From: JACDQM01 sp044373315
GTDB taxonomy: Bacteria > Pseudomonadota > Gammaproteobacteria > Burkholderiales > Burkholderiaceae_C
Assembly (NCBI RefSeq): GCF_044373315.1
Contig: NZ_JBILQK010000007.1
Span: 1 to 64,000, forward strand
Direction of reading: 5' to 3'
DNA: 64,000 bases
Position numbers and translations under genes: made by a program. The notes below the pieces were generated by a model that was given only the letters and a program-made list of their open reading frames with translations, was not told the DNA's origin and did no database searches. This document shows positions 17,701 through 25,835 of the stretch, piece after piece (position 1 is the first letter of the stretch; each line of letters opens with the position of its first letter).

Positions 17701-17883
17701 GGCCTCGACGATCTCGGGCGAGGCGCCCGGATAGTCCATCTGCACCACCACGGTGGGGAAGTCGATGTTCGGGAACTGGTCGACCGACAGGCGCTGGTAG
17801 CTGAACAGACCCAGCACCACAAAGGCCAACATGACCATCACGGCCATCACCGGGTTCTGAATCGAAACGCGGGTGAACCACAT
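14701..17883 (-). CDS. RND-family multidrug efflux pump (HAE1 type)
   Basis: Proton-driven inner-membrane pump of 1060 residues, forming a trimer with a fusion protein and TolC. It starts with TM1 (MWFTRVSIQNPVMAVMVM), has the PNIDFPTVVVQ docking-domain start, two large periplasmic loops, and the proton-relay aspartates in TM4 (LLIDDAIVV, about residue 402). The second half repeats the fold. The C-terminal tail is short. It starts 18 bases after the fusion-protein gene. Family members export drugs, dyes or detergents, but the substrate here cannot be read from sequence. Confidence 0.96.
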   Translation of the reverse strand: MWFTRVSIQNPVMAVMVMLAFVVLGLFSYQRLSVDQFPNIDFPTVVVQMDYPGASPEIVEAEVTKKVEQAVNTVAGISSLYSRSYEGSSVVIVEFNLDIDGRKAAEDVREKVALMRPTLRDEVKEPRISRFDPASQPIFNVAVLADAGAQIDTQELTRWSTQVLQKRLENVRGVGSVSVVGGLQRQIQIQLRPAAMEALGITVDQVLAAVKSENQELPLGTLHSAQQERVVQINARLKRPEDFRGIVVARKAGASIKLWQVADVVDGPQEVESLALYNGQRTVLLSVQKSQGENTIAVVDGLQAALKEAQVLLPKGVKTEVNRDNSRAIRVSVANVKQTLIEGALLTVLIVFLFLNSWRSTVITGLTLPIALIGTFLFMYVFGFTINMITLMALSLCVGLLIDDAIVVRENIVRHVQMGASPRQAALDGTEEIGLAVLATTFSIVAVFLPIGFMGGIVGKFFHEFGITIVAAVLISMFVSFTLDPMLSSIWHDPQAHGAHRGPPVTLYDKTLGRVTLSFDRFSEWLSALYQRVLAWSLVHKGATLAIALATLVASCGLAGSLGKEFVPKADLSETQINFYTPVGSSLEVTEARARQIDAVLRALPEVRYTVTTINSGFAAGKIYGSIYVRLTDRKDRQRSVNDLVLPLREQLATIPGVTITNIGQTDLGGSKSLQFSIQGADLKELERLSKTVMAKLEKIPGLVDLDSTLKPDKPTVAIEVKREAAADAGLNVNALAGTLRTLLAGTTVGNWRAPDGENYDVLLRLAPQARDSLADLQNLPINVAAAADGSPRVVRLSQVADVHAATGANQINRRDLNREVQIDGNALGRSAGEVSADIKNVLDETPFPPGYRYSFGGSTKNMTESFQYAVGALALAIVFIYMILASQFKSFLQPLALMSSLPLTLIGVVGALLAFRSTLNMFSIIGIVMLMGLVTKNAILLIDFAIRAREGEHGHGVDNEPMGREAALLRAAAVRLRPILMTTLAMIFGMVPLAFAVSEGSEQRAPMGQAVIGGVITSSVLTLVVVPVIYCYLDDLSAWLKRKFAPAVPAEAPAGPGAK

Positions 17884-17901
17884 GGCGTCGCGCTCCGGGC
17901 T

Positions 17902-19059
17902 TCAGCGCGAGGCTGCGGAAGCGGCCGGCATGACCTGCTGGGACGCCGCCATCCTGACCCGAGCGCCTTCGGGCACCTGGCCCGAGGCCCCGGTCAAGAC
18001 CCGGTCGCCCAGGGCCAGGCCGCTGCGGATCTCGATCACGCCCTGGCGCTGCCCGTCGACCAGCGCCTCGCCGCTGATGCCGGTCTCCACCGTCACCGTC
18101 TTGATCTGCCCGTCCTGCACCTTCAGCACATAGGGGCGCGCCTTCTCGATGCGCAGTGTGTGCACAGGCAAGGCCAGCGCATCGCGGGACTCGAGCGCAA
18201 GCGTGCCGCGGGCAAACATGCCGTGCCGCAGGCCCTGTGGGTGGTCCAGACGCAGATACACCAGCACAGAGCGCGATCCTGCCTGCGCGGATGGATTGAC
18301 GCGAACCAGCGTGGCCGCCAGCGCCTGCCCGTCGACGTCGAGCCGCGCCTGGGCGCCGATGCGCAAGGCCGCGGCCTGCTCGGCCGGCAAGGCGGCCTCA
18401 AGCTCCAATTTAGCCAGATCAACGATCTCGAGGATGCGACCATCCAACGGCACGCGCTCGCCCGGCTGCGCCAGACGCTGCGAGACCTGGCCGGAAATCG
18501 GTGCAATCAGCCGGGCATCCGCCAGCGCCTTGCGAGCCAGCTCCACGGCAGCCTGGGCCGCCTGCAAATTGGCCTGGGCCGCTGCATCGCTGGATTGCGC
18601 GGCTTCCAGTGCCGTGCTCGAAATGAAGCCCTGACCGACCAGTGCACGGTTGTTGTCAAGCGTGCGACGCGTGATCTCGGCCTGTGCCTTGGACGCCGCA
18701 GCCGACTGCTCGGCTTGGCGCAAGCGCCACACCAGCTCGGTACTGTCCAGCTCACCGAGCAACTGGCCAGCACGGACCGTGTCGCCTTCGCGCACTGACA
18801 GCGTTTTGAGCTCGGCCGCCACCTTGGCCTTGATCAGGGCCTGATCGACAGCCTTGATCCCACCGGAGAGCTCGACCTGACGCTCCACACGCAGGCTCTG
18901 TACCTGGGCCAGATCCAGCGGCCCCAGCTGCAACACCGCACTTGCGGCTGCTGAGGGTGCCACGGGTGCAGGCGCTTTGGCGCGTTTCAACAGCAGACCG
19001 CCAGCGGCGCCAAGTGCAAGCAGAACAAGCAGGGAAACCAGGGCAGTCTTGCGCTTCAT
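17902..19059 (-). CDS. RND efflux periplasmic adaptor (membrane fusion protein)
   Basis: Links the RND pump to the outer-membrane channel. The 385-residue protein has an N-terminal membrane anchor (MKRKTALVSLLVLLALGAAGG), a barrel-sandwich hybrid or lipoyl domain (IKAKVAAELKTLSVREGD), a helical hairpin (about 120-185), and beta-barrel and membrane-proximal domains (APISGQVSQRLAQPGERV onward). It lies 13 bases after the TetR gene and 18 bases before the pump gene, so the three form a tight operon. Confidence 0.94.
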   Translation of the reverse strand: MKRKTALVSLLVLLALGAAGGLLLKRAKAPAPVAPSAAASAVLQLGPLDLAQVQSLRVERQVELSGGIKAVDQALIKAKVAAELKTLSVREGDTVRAGQLLGELDSTELVWRLRQAEQSAAASKAQAEITRRTLDNNRALVGQGFISSTALEAAQSSDAAAQANLQAAQAAVELARKALADARLIAPISGQVSQRLAQPGERVPLDGRILEIVDLAKLELEAALPAEQAAALRIGAQARLDVDGQALAATLVRVNPSAQAGSRSVLVYLRLDHPQGLRHGMFARGTLALESRDALALPVHTLRIEKARPYVLKVQDGQIKTVTVETGISGEALVDGQRQGVIEIRSGLALGDRVLTGASGQVPEGARVRMAASQQVMPAASAASR

Positions 19060-19072
19060 GCGTCGGGTCGTC

Positions 19073-19765
19073 TCAGTTGGTTTTTTCGGAGGGCGCGAGC
19101 AGGCCGTTCAACATCAGATCCAGCTGCACCTGCAGCACTGCCTCCGGATCGACGGTACGGCCGCCCACCGAACAGGCACCGAATGAATGCTGGTGCATCA
19201 CCATGTGCAGCATCGGCGCAATCAGCACCTCCACCGCCGCGTCGGCCGGCACCGGGCGGAATTCACCCGCGGCGATGCCGCGCCGGATCACCTCGGCCAG
19301 CTGATCATTCGAGGGGTTGATCACCTCGTCAACGAAAAAGCTTGCCAGCTCCGGGAAGTTGCGCGCTTCGGCCATCATGATCTTGCTGATGCCGCCCGCT
19401 GCTGTTTGCCCCATGTGCGCCCACCACTCCCGCAGCAGAATCGCCAGCAACTCGGTCATGCTGCCTTCGAACTGCGCCGCCATCGCACGCGCCTCGGCGA
19501 TCGGGGAACCCAGGCAATCACGCACCATGGCCTTGAAGAGCTCTTCCTTCGATGCGTAGTACAGGTACAGCGTGCCCTTGGATACACCGGCGCGCGCAGC
19601 GACTTCTTCAGAGCGTGTCGCCGCGTAGCCCTTTTCCACAAACAGCTCGAGGGCGGCGGCCAGCAACTCCTGCGGACGCGCCTCCTTGCGACGACGGCGA
19701 GCACCGCCGGCTTGCGCGGCCAAGGTTTCGCTGCTCAAGGAATCGGTGTCCGGGCGGCTGGACAT
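19073..19765 (-). CDS. TetR-family repressor of the efflux operon
   Basis: A 230-residue regulator with an N-terminal helix-turn-helix (about 30-75, ATRSEEVAARAGVSKGTLYLYYASKEELF) and a C-terminal ligand domain of the TetR_C type found in AcrR/TtgR-like proteins. The start at 19765 (MSSRPDTD) follows the promoter and operator described nearby. An earlier in-frame start at 19864 would include the promoter and is rejected. It is the first gene before the adaptor and pump, which implies autoregulation with induction by the pump's substrates. Confidence 0.93.
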   Translation of the reverse strand: MSSRPDTDSLSSETLAAQAGGARRRRKEARPQELLAAALELFVEKGYAATRSEEVAARAGVSKGTLYLYYASKEELFKAMVRDCLGSPIAEARAMAAQFEGSMTELLAILLREWWAHMGQTAAGGISKIMMAEARNFPELASFFVDEVINPSNDQLAEVIRRGIAAGEFRPVPADAAVEVLIAPMLHMVMHQHSFGACSVGGRTVDPEAVLQVQLDLMLNGLLAPSEKTN

Positions 19766-19783
19766 GGTGTTTGACAGGAATCG

Positions 19784-19803
19784 TACTGACTGACTGGTCA
19801 GTA
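19784..19803 (-). promoter_or_regulatory. operator of the TetR-type regulator
   Basis: TACTGAC and GTCAGTA form a perfect 7-bp dyad with a 6-base spacer (19784-19790 and 19797-19803). The central part extends the TGACTGAC pattern. It overlaps the last base of the -10 box and covers the expected transcription start, ideal for repression. The ATGTAAAC/TGAC style matches known TetR operators. Confidence 0.78.
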
Positions 19804-19831
19804 ATGTAAACACCGGCGCACGCCTGGTCAA
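19803..19831 (-). promoter_or_regulatory. sigma-70 promoter of tetR-MFP-RND operon
   Basis: On the minus strand, TTGACC (19831-19826) is followed by a 17-base spacer and TACATT (19808-19803). This is the best -35/-10 pair in the window. The -35 lies within 30 bases of the patatin gene's stop, and the operator lies directly downstream. Confidence 0.75.
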
Positions 19832-19860
19832 CCGCCGGCCGGGCTTGTGCCCCTGGCGGT

Positions 19861-21120
19861 TCAAGCTGCGGCCGTTGAGTCGGCGAAGCCGGCTGATCGA
19901 CGCCGCATCGATGCGGGATCGACACTCGGCGCCTGTGCCGGCCAGCCGAAGAAACGCTGCACCTCGGCCCGCCGCGCCAAGGTATCCGACATGCCCAGCA
20001 TGATCAATTCCCCCGTGAACGAGGGCTCAAACAGCAGATAGCTGGTCAGCGCCGAACCGCTGGCGCCCTTGCCCTCGCCCTGCACACCCACGCTGCGCAG
20101 CAAGCCGCGCATCGTCGGCGGCAGGCTGCCCTGGTGTTCGGCCGCCAGATCATCAAGGCGCCGGCTTGGCGCAATCACCAGCACATCGATAGGCCGCAAA
20201 GCGGTATTGCGCCGCGCTTCCTCGGGCAGCAGGGACAGCGTGTTGTTGATGCGTTGCAGACGCTCGACATCCACCGCCAGCGCATCCAGAAAGATGTTCG
20301 ACAGGGCATGGCCGGCAATCTGCGCCATGCTCGGATGGCCAGTCACCTGCACGTGGCGCGGGCCGGTTGGCTCGTGCATGCGTCCGGCGCCGATCACCAA
20401 CACGCGCTCGGCGCCCAGGTGCACGGCCGGCGAGATCGGCGCGCTCTGACGCATCGAACCATCACCGAACCACTCCAGCTGGCCATCGAGTTCCAACTGC
20501 TCCGCCGGAAAGATGAAAGGGATGGCCGACGAGGCCATCAGGTGCGCAATCGTCATCCGCGCCCGCGTGGCGATGCGCTGCGAGCGCAGCCAGGGCTCGA
20601 CCGGCTTGTGCGTCTGATAGAAGGTCACATGCTGGCCCGAGGTGTAGCTGGAGCCACTGATGGCCAGGGCCTGCAGATGGCCCTGCTCCAGCATGGCGTC
20701 CAAACGATCCAGCCTCACCCAGCGGCGCAGCAGAGCGCCCAGCGGTTCGTTGTCCAGCAGGCTGCGCGGGCGTGAGCGCTTCCAGCGGGCCAGCGCCCAG
20801 CCCAGGCTCATCATCGTCATCCAGCGGGCGCCGGTGCGGATCACACCGAAGGAATCCGCCCGGTAGACCTGGTCGACATGGATGTTCTGCCAGATGTGCA
20901 CCAGGCCATCGACCGCCGAATCAAAGTCGTCCGCCAGGCAGGCCAGCGTCGACGCATTGATCGCCCCGGCCGATGTCCCGGCAATGATGGGAAAGGGGCT
21001 GCTGCCGCTGACGCCGGCATCGCGGCGCAACTGCGCCAGGGCGGCGAGCACGCCGACCTGATAGGCGGCGCGCGCGCCGCCCCCGGTCAGGATCAGTCCG
21101 GTCGAAGGCGTCGTGCTCAT
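19861..21120 (-). CDS. patatin-like phospholipase
   Basis: Serine acyl hydrolase with a Ser-Asp dyad, 419 residues. The oxyanion loop is LTGGGARAAYQVG, the nucleophile elbow is GTSAGAINAS, and the catalytic aspartate is in WFGDGSMRQ (DGS instead of the usual DGG/DGA). A C-terminal region of about 150 residues has no known motif. It is typical of bacterial lipases that act on membrane phospholipids, such as the UPF0028 group. No signal peptide is seen, so it is probably cytoplasmic. It may be transcribed ahead of the efflux operon. Confidence 0.92.
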   Translation of the reverse strand: MSTTPSTGLILTGGGARAAYQVGVLAALAQLRRDAGVSGSSPFPIIAGTSAGAINASTLACLADDFDSAVDGLVHIWQNIHVDQVYRADSFGVIRTGARWMTMMSLGWALARWKRSRPRSLLDNEPLGALLRRWVRLDRLDAMLEQGHLQALAISGSSYTSGQHVTFYQTHKPVEPWLRSQRIATRARMTIAHLMASSAIPFIFPAEQLELDGQLEWFGDGSMRQSAPISPAVHLGAERVLVIGAGRMHEPTGPRHVQVTGHPSMAQIAGHALSNIFLDALAVDVERLQRINNTLSLLPEEARRNTALRPIDVLVIAPSRRLDDLAAEHQGSLPPTMRGLLRSVGVQGEGKGASGSALTSYLLFEPSFTGELIMLGMSDTLARRAEVQRFFGWPAQAPSVDPASMRRRSAGFADSTAAA

Positions 21121-21261
21121 CCGCCTAGCTTAAGGCCTGTGGGAAGTCAGCTTGGCGTTGAACAAGCCTCTGTTGTGCCCTCAGCTCTGCACCGGCCCGT
21201 GCGGCAGCGCATGCCACGGACGGCGCCCACCACCTTGCGACAGGCACCATGCCCCGATCAC

Positions 21262-24200
21262 TCAGTCGTAGCTGACCTGCGGCACCTCATCATGCGCGCC
21301 TGCGAAACGGGCGAGCGCCTCGTCGCAGGGCCAGAACTTGGCCGCCTCGCCCAAGTCCAGTTCACCTGAAGCGCCCTCGCGCTTGATCGACAGACGCAGC
21401 GACAGCCCCTGCAGCAGCGGGCCTTGCTCGGATTCAATACGGCGCGGGGGCCAGGTCTTGACCACTTCGGCCACAGGCGGCGCGACGCCGTTGGCCGTCA
21501 GCCGGAGGAATTTGCCGAAGCGCGCCCGCGCGCCAGCGAGATCCCAGACCTGCTGCACATTCATACGCAGGCCGCCCGAGAAGCGGTCGTTCTGCACCTT
21601 GCCCGAGCAGATGATCAGCTCATCCTCAGCCAGTGTCTCGCGGGCGCTGTTGAGCAGTTCCTCATTGGCGACCGCCTCGATGGCGTCGGTCTTGTCGTCG
21701 AGCTTGAAGATGGCCACGCGGCCACGCTGGCCATTGATGATGCGCATCTCGCCCACGATGCCGGCCACCATCACCGGCTCACGGCTGTCCTGCAGGTCGA
21801 CGATGCGCCGACGCACCATGCGGCGCACCTCCTCGCCGCTCTGGTCGAACAGGTGGCCGGAAAGATAGAAGCCGATGGCCGTCTTCTCCAGTGACAGTCG
21901 TTCCTTGATGCTCCACGGCGCTGCCTCGACCAGATCCGGCTCGGCAGTTGAGGAGCCATGCGTGTCGTCGAAGTCGAACAAGCCGCCCTGGTCGGCGTTC
22001 TGCACCAGCTTGTCGGCAAAGGTGTAGCCCAGCGCCACGCTGGCCAGCAGGCTGGCACGATCGGGCTCGATGCTATCGAAGGCACCGGCCTTGACCAGTG
22101 CCTCCACCACGCGCTTGTTGACCGACTTGCGGTCCACGCGGGCGCAGAAGTCGAAGAAGCTCTTGAACGGACCACCCTCTTCACGCGCCGCCACGATGGC
22201 CTCGATGGCACCACGACCCGTGCCCTTGACCGCGCCCAGGCCGTAGTTCACCAGCTTGTTGTCCAGCGGCTCGAAGCGATACGTGCCCTTGTTGACGCAA
22301 GGCGGCTGGAAGGCGATGCCGAAGATCTTCGCGTCATTGAGCAACACCTTGAGCTTGTCGGTGTCGTCCATTTCAATGGTCATGTTCGCGGCGTAGAACT
22401 CGGCCGTGTAATGCGTCTTCAGCCAGGCCGTGTGATAGCTCAGCAGCGCATAGGCGGCAGCGTGCGACTTGTTGAAGCCGTAGCCCGCGAACTTCTCCAT
22501 CAGGTCGAAGACCTCGTCGGCCTTGGCCTGGTCGATGCCCTTCTCCGCGGCGCCCTTGCGGAAGATCTCGCGGTGCATGGCCATCTCTTCGGCCTTCTTC
22601 TTGCCCATCGCGCGGCGCAGCATGTCGGCGCCGCCCAGGCTATAGCCGCCCAGCACCTGGGCTGCCTGCATCACCTGCTCCTGGTAGACGAAGACGCCGT
22701 AGGTTTCCTCCAGCACCTGGCCCAGCAGCGGGTGCGGGTACTCGATGGTTTCCTTGCCGTGCTTGCGCGCAACGAAGGACGGGATCAGGTCCATAGGCCC
22801 CGGCCGGTACAGCGACACCAGCGCGATCAGGTCCTCGAAGCGCGAGGGCTTGGCGTCCTTCAGCAGGCGCTGCATGCCAGGCGATTCAAACTGGAAAACG
22901 CTCTCCGAGTAACCATCGCCGAACAGCTTGAACACCTTGCGGTCGTCCAGCGGCACATTGGCAAAGTCAAAGCCCTGGCGATCGGCGTGGCGGGCGACGA
23001 TGAAATCCTTGGCCAGCTCCAGGATGGTCAGCGTCGCCAGACCTAGAAAGTCGAACTTCACCAGACCGATGGCCTCGACGTCGTCCTTGTCGTACATGCT
23101 CACCGCGCTGGTCGAGCCCGGCTGCTGGTACATGGGGCAGAAGTCGGTGATCTTGCCCGGTGCGATCAGCACGCCGCCGGCATGCATGCCGATATTGCGG
23201 ACCATGCCCTCGACGCGCGCGGCCAGCTTCAGCAACTCGGCCACTTCCTCTTCCTGCGCCTCGCGTTCCTCGATCTCGGGCGCCTCGTGGCGGGCGTAGA
23301 TCACCTTGGCCTTGTCCGGGTCGAAGTCCGGCGGCAGCTTGGCCAGCGTCACGGTCTTGCCCGGCGGCGCCGGGATCAGCTTGGCGATCGAATCCACATG
23401 GCCGAACCCCATACCCAGCACGCGGCCGATGTCGCGCAGCGCCGCCTTGGCGGCCATGGTGCCGAAGGTCGCAATCTGGCTGACCGCCGGGCGCCCATAC
23501 TTGTCCTTGACGTAGTCGATGACGCGGTCGCGATTGCCCTGGCAGAAGTCGATGTCGAAGTCGGGCATCGAGACCCGCTCGGGGTTCAGGAAGCGCTCGA
23601 ACAGCAGGTTGTAGCGCAGCGGGTCCAGATCGGTGATCGACAGCACATAGGCCACCAGCGAGCCCGCACCCGAGCCCCGGCCCGGGCCCACCGGGCAGCC
23701 ATTGGCCTTGGCCCAGCGGATGAAGTCCGACACGATCAGGAAGTAGCCCGGGAAGCCCATCTTGACGATGGTGACCAGCTCGAACTCCAGGCGTTCGACA
23801 TAGCGCGGCCGTTCGGCCTCGCGCTTCTCAGGGTCCGGATAGAGCTGTGCCAGGCGCTGATTCAAGCCCTCGAAAGAAAGCTCGCGGAAGTACTGCTCCA
23901 TCGGCATCGGCGTGCCGTCGTCCTGGATGGGCGTGGGGAAGTTGGGCAGCTGCGGCTTGCCCAGCACCAGCTTGAGGCTGCAGCGCCGCGCGATCTCCAC
24001 CGTGTTGGCGATGGCCGACGGGATGTCGGCGAACAGCGCCTCCATTTCGGCCTGGCTCTTGAAGAACTGGCCGGGCAGGAAGCGCTTGATGCGCTTGGGA
24101 TTGGCCAGGGTTTCGCCCTCGGCCACACAGACGCGCGCCTCATGCGCCTCAAAATCCTCCTCGGCAAGGAACTGCACCGGATGCGTCGCCACAACTGGCA

Positions 24201-24771
24201 GGCCCAGCTTGGCCGCAAACGGCACCGAGGCGCGCACCAGCGCCTCCTGGCCCGGCAGGCCGGCGCGCTGCAACTCGATGTAGAAGCGCTTCGGGTAGAC
24301 GGCCGCCAGGCGCTGGGCCCAATCCGTGGCGCGCACCTTGTCGCCATTCATCAGCGCCTGGCCGACGGCGCCGAACTGCGCGCCCGACAGGCAGATCAGT
24401 CCTTCGCTGAGTTCCTGCATCCACTCCAGCTTCAGGCAGGCCTGGTTGCGGTGCACGTTCTGTATCCAGGCACGCGACAGCAGCTCGCTGATGTTCAGAT
24501 AGCCCTGGGTGTTCTGCACCAGCAGAAGTACGCGGGTGGGCTGGCGATCGGCGCTCTCGGGCTCGATCCAGCAGTCGGCACCCAGCACCGGCTTGACGCC
24601 CTTGCCTCGGCATGCGTTGTAGAACTTCACCGCGCCAAACATATTGGCCAGATCGCTCAGGCCCAGGGCCACTTGGCCGTCCGCGGCCGCGGCCTTGGCG
24701 GCGTCATCGATGGTCAGGGTGCCGTCAACGACGGAGTACTCGGTATGGGTGCGCAGATGGACAAAAGACAT
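21262..24771 (-). CDS. dnaE: DNA polymerase III alpha subunit
   Basis: Replicative polymerase of 1169 residues. The N-terminal PHP domain begins FVHLRTHTEYSVVDGTL, the catalytic palm aspartates are in MPDFDIDFCQGNRDR (about residue 400), the fingers and helix-hairpin-helix follow, and an OB-fold region is near the C terminus (EPVMVAGIVGEMRIINGQRG). The start at 24771 gives the canonical N terminus. A longer in-frame start at 24870 is unlikely. A TACAAT box ends 6 bases before this ATG and no ribosome site is present. Confidence 0.98.
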   Translation of the reverse strand: MSFVHLRTHTEYSVVDGTLTIDDAAKAAAADGQVALGLSDLANMFGAVKFYNACRGKGVKPVLGADCWIEPESADRQPTRVLLLVQNTQGYLNISELLSRAWIQNVHRNQACLKLEWMQELSEGLICLSGAQFGAVGQALMNGDKVRATDWAQRLAAVYPKRFYIELQRAGLPGQEALVRASVPFAAKLGLPVVATHPVQFLAEEDFEAHEARVCVAEGETLANPKRIKRFLPGQFFKSQAEMEALFADIPSAIANTVEIARRCSLKLVLGKPQLPNFPTPIQDDGTPMPMEQYFRELSFEGLNQRLAQLYPDPEKREAERPRYVERLEFELVTIVKMGFPGYFLIVSDFIRWAKANGCPVGPGRGSGAGSLVAYVLSITDLDPLRYNLLFERFLNPERVSMPDFDIDFCQGNRDRVIDYVKDKYGRPAVSQIATFGTMAAKAALRDIGRVLGMGFGHVDSIAKLIPAPPGKTVTLAKLPPDFDPDKAKVIYARHEAPEIEEREAQEEEVAELLKLAARVEGMVRNIGMHAGGVLIAPGKITDFCPMYQQPGSTSAVSMYDKDDVEAIGLVKFDFLGLATLTILELAKDFIVARHADRQGFDFANVPLDDRKVFKLFGDGYSESVFQFESPGMQRLLKDAKPSRFEDLIALVSLYRPGPMDLIPSFVARKHGKETIEYPHPLLGQVLEETYGVFVYQEQVMQAAQVLGGYSLGGADMLRRAMGKKKAEEMAMHREIFRKGAAEKGIDQAKADEVFDLMEKFAGYGFNKSHAAAYALLSYHTAWLKTHYTAEFYAANMTIEMDDTDKLKVLLNDAKIFGIAFQPPCVNKGTYRFEPLDNKLVNYGLGAVKGTGRGAIEAIVAAREEGGPFKSFFDFCARVDRKSVNKRVVEALVKAGAFDSIEPDRASLLASVALGYTFADKLVQNADQGGLFDFDDTHGSSTAEPDLVEAAPWSIKERLSLEKTAIGFYLSGHLFDQSGEEVRRMVRRRIVDLQDSREPVMVAGIVGEMRIINGQRGRVAIFKLDDKTDAIEAVANEELLNSARETLAEDELIICSGKVQNDRFSGGLRMNVQQVWDLAGARARFGKFLRLTANGVAPPVAEVVKTWPPRRIESEQGPLLQGLSLRLSIKREGASGELDLGEAAKFWPCDEALARFAGAHDEVPQVSYD

Positions 24772-24777
24772 GGCCGG

Positions 24778-24783
24778 ATTGTA
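24778..24783 (-). promoter_or_regulatory. TACAAT -10-like box close to the dnaE start
   Basis: TACAAT on the minus strand is separated from the ATG by six bases. A normal +1 would fall on or next to the start codon. No convincing -35 is visible. Confidence 0.38.
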
Positions 24784-24854
24784 GAGAGCCGCCTGCCTCC
24801 TCCCGGGTTTGGCCTGCCCGGCAGCCGCGGCCGGCGCAGCTATGCTCACAGCCC

Positions 24855-25835
24855 ATGCAAACACGCCCATCCCGCCCTCGATTCATCGGCGCCCCGATCG
24901 CCACCGCGCTGCTGCTCAGCGGCCTGCTCGGCATGGCAGGCGCCGCCAGTGCCAAGGACGCCGAGCCTGCGGCCAAGCCGCAGCCGCCCCGCAGCGCCGC
25001 CGAGATCCTGGCGCAGTCGCCCGCCAGTGACTGGCAGGCGCTCGATCCCGAGAACACCCTGCAGATGGACCTGCCGCAAGGGCCGGTCGTGATCGCGCTG
25101 GCCGCACGCTTCGCGCCCCGGCATGCTGCCAACATCCGCGCCCTGGTGCGCGGCGGCTATTTCGACGGCCTGGCCGTTCTGCGCGTGCAGGATGGCTTCG
25201 TCACGCAATGGGGCGACCCGAATGCCGGCGCGCCTGAACGTGCCCGTGCCCTGCCCGCCGCCGCCAGCGCCAAGCTGCCGGCCGAGTTCTCGGCAGCGCT
25301 GGCCGGCCTGCCCTTCACAGCGCTGAAGGAAACCGACGGCTGGGCGCCAGTCAACGGCTATGTAGATGCGTTCCCTGTCGGCGCCGATCCAAAGACCGGC
25401 CGCGCCTGGCTGGCGCATTGCTACGGCATGGTCGGTGCGGGCCGCGGCAACGAGGCGGATTCCAGCAACGGCAGTTCGCTCTATGCGGTGATCGGCCATG
25501 CACCCCGCGCTCTGGACCTCAACATCACCACGGTCGGCCGTGTTCTCAAGGGCATCGAAAACCTGTCCAGCCTGCCGCGCGGCGGCGCCAATATGGGTTT
25601 CTATGACAAGCCCGATCAAGGGCTGGGCATCCAGCGCGTGCGCATGTTGGCCGAGATGCCCGAGGCCGAGCGCCCGGCGCTTGAACTGCTGCGCCCTGAC
25701 AGCACAACCTTTGCCGCGCTGCAGGATGCGCGACGCAACCGCACGGGCTGGTCGGTCTACAACCCGGGCCGCATCGAGCTGTGCACCGGCCTGCCCCCCA
25801 CGCGCGCGGCGGGCTCCACACGCCGCAGCCCATGA
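24855..25835 (+). CDS. cyclophilin-type peptidyl-prolyl isomerase, exported
   Basis: Cyclophilin-family protein of 326 residues with a signal peptide (hydrophobic stretch at about 12-30, ending near GAASAKD), so periplasmic. The core keeps the LRVQDGFVTQWGD block, which corresponds to the HRV.PGF..QGGD active-site strand of classic cyclophilins. An insertion of about 60 residues follows before HCYGMVGAGRG. The start at 24855 is the first that gives a signal peptide. A TATGCT box ends 8 bases before it. The gene's stop overlaps the start of the DUF1631 gene by 4 bases (ATGA). Confidence 0.88.
   Translation: MQTRPSRPRFIGAPIATALLLSGLLGMAGAASAKDAEPAAKPQPPRSAAEILAQSPASDWQALDPENTLQMDLPQGPVVIALAARFAPRHAANIRALVRGGYFDGLAVLRVQDGFVTQWGDPNAGAPERARALPAAASAKLPAEFSAALAGLPFTALKETDGWAPVNGYVDAFPVGADPKTGRAWLAHCYGMVGAGRGNEADSSNGSSLYAVIGHAPRALDLNITTVGRVLKGIENLSSLPRGGANMGFYDKPDQGLGIQRVRMLAEMPEAERPALELLRPDSTTFAALQDARRNRTGWSVYNPGRIELCTGLPPTRAAGSTRRSP

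Noticed and set aside
17011..18798. Long plus-strand open frame antisense to RND and adaptor genes
   Set aside because: Same reason: shadow of coding DNA with biased composition.
21121..21261. Terminator between patatin and dnaE genes
   Set aside because: Only an imperfect dyad around 21199-21222, with no T-run.
23182..25092. Long plus-strand open frame antisense to dnaE and entering the cyclophilin gene
   Set aside because: dnaE accounts for the region; the frame has no recognisable motif.
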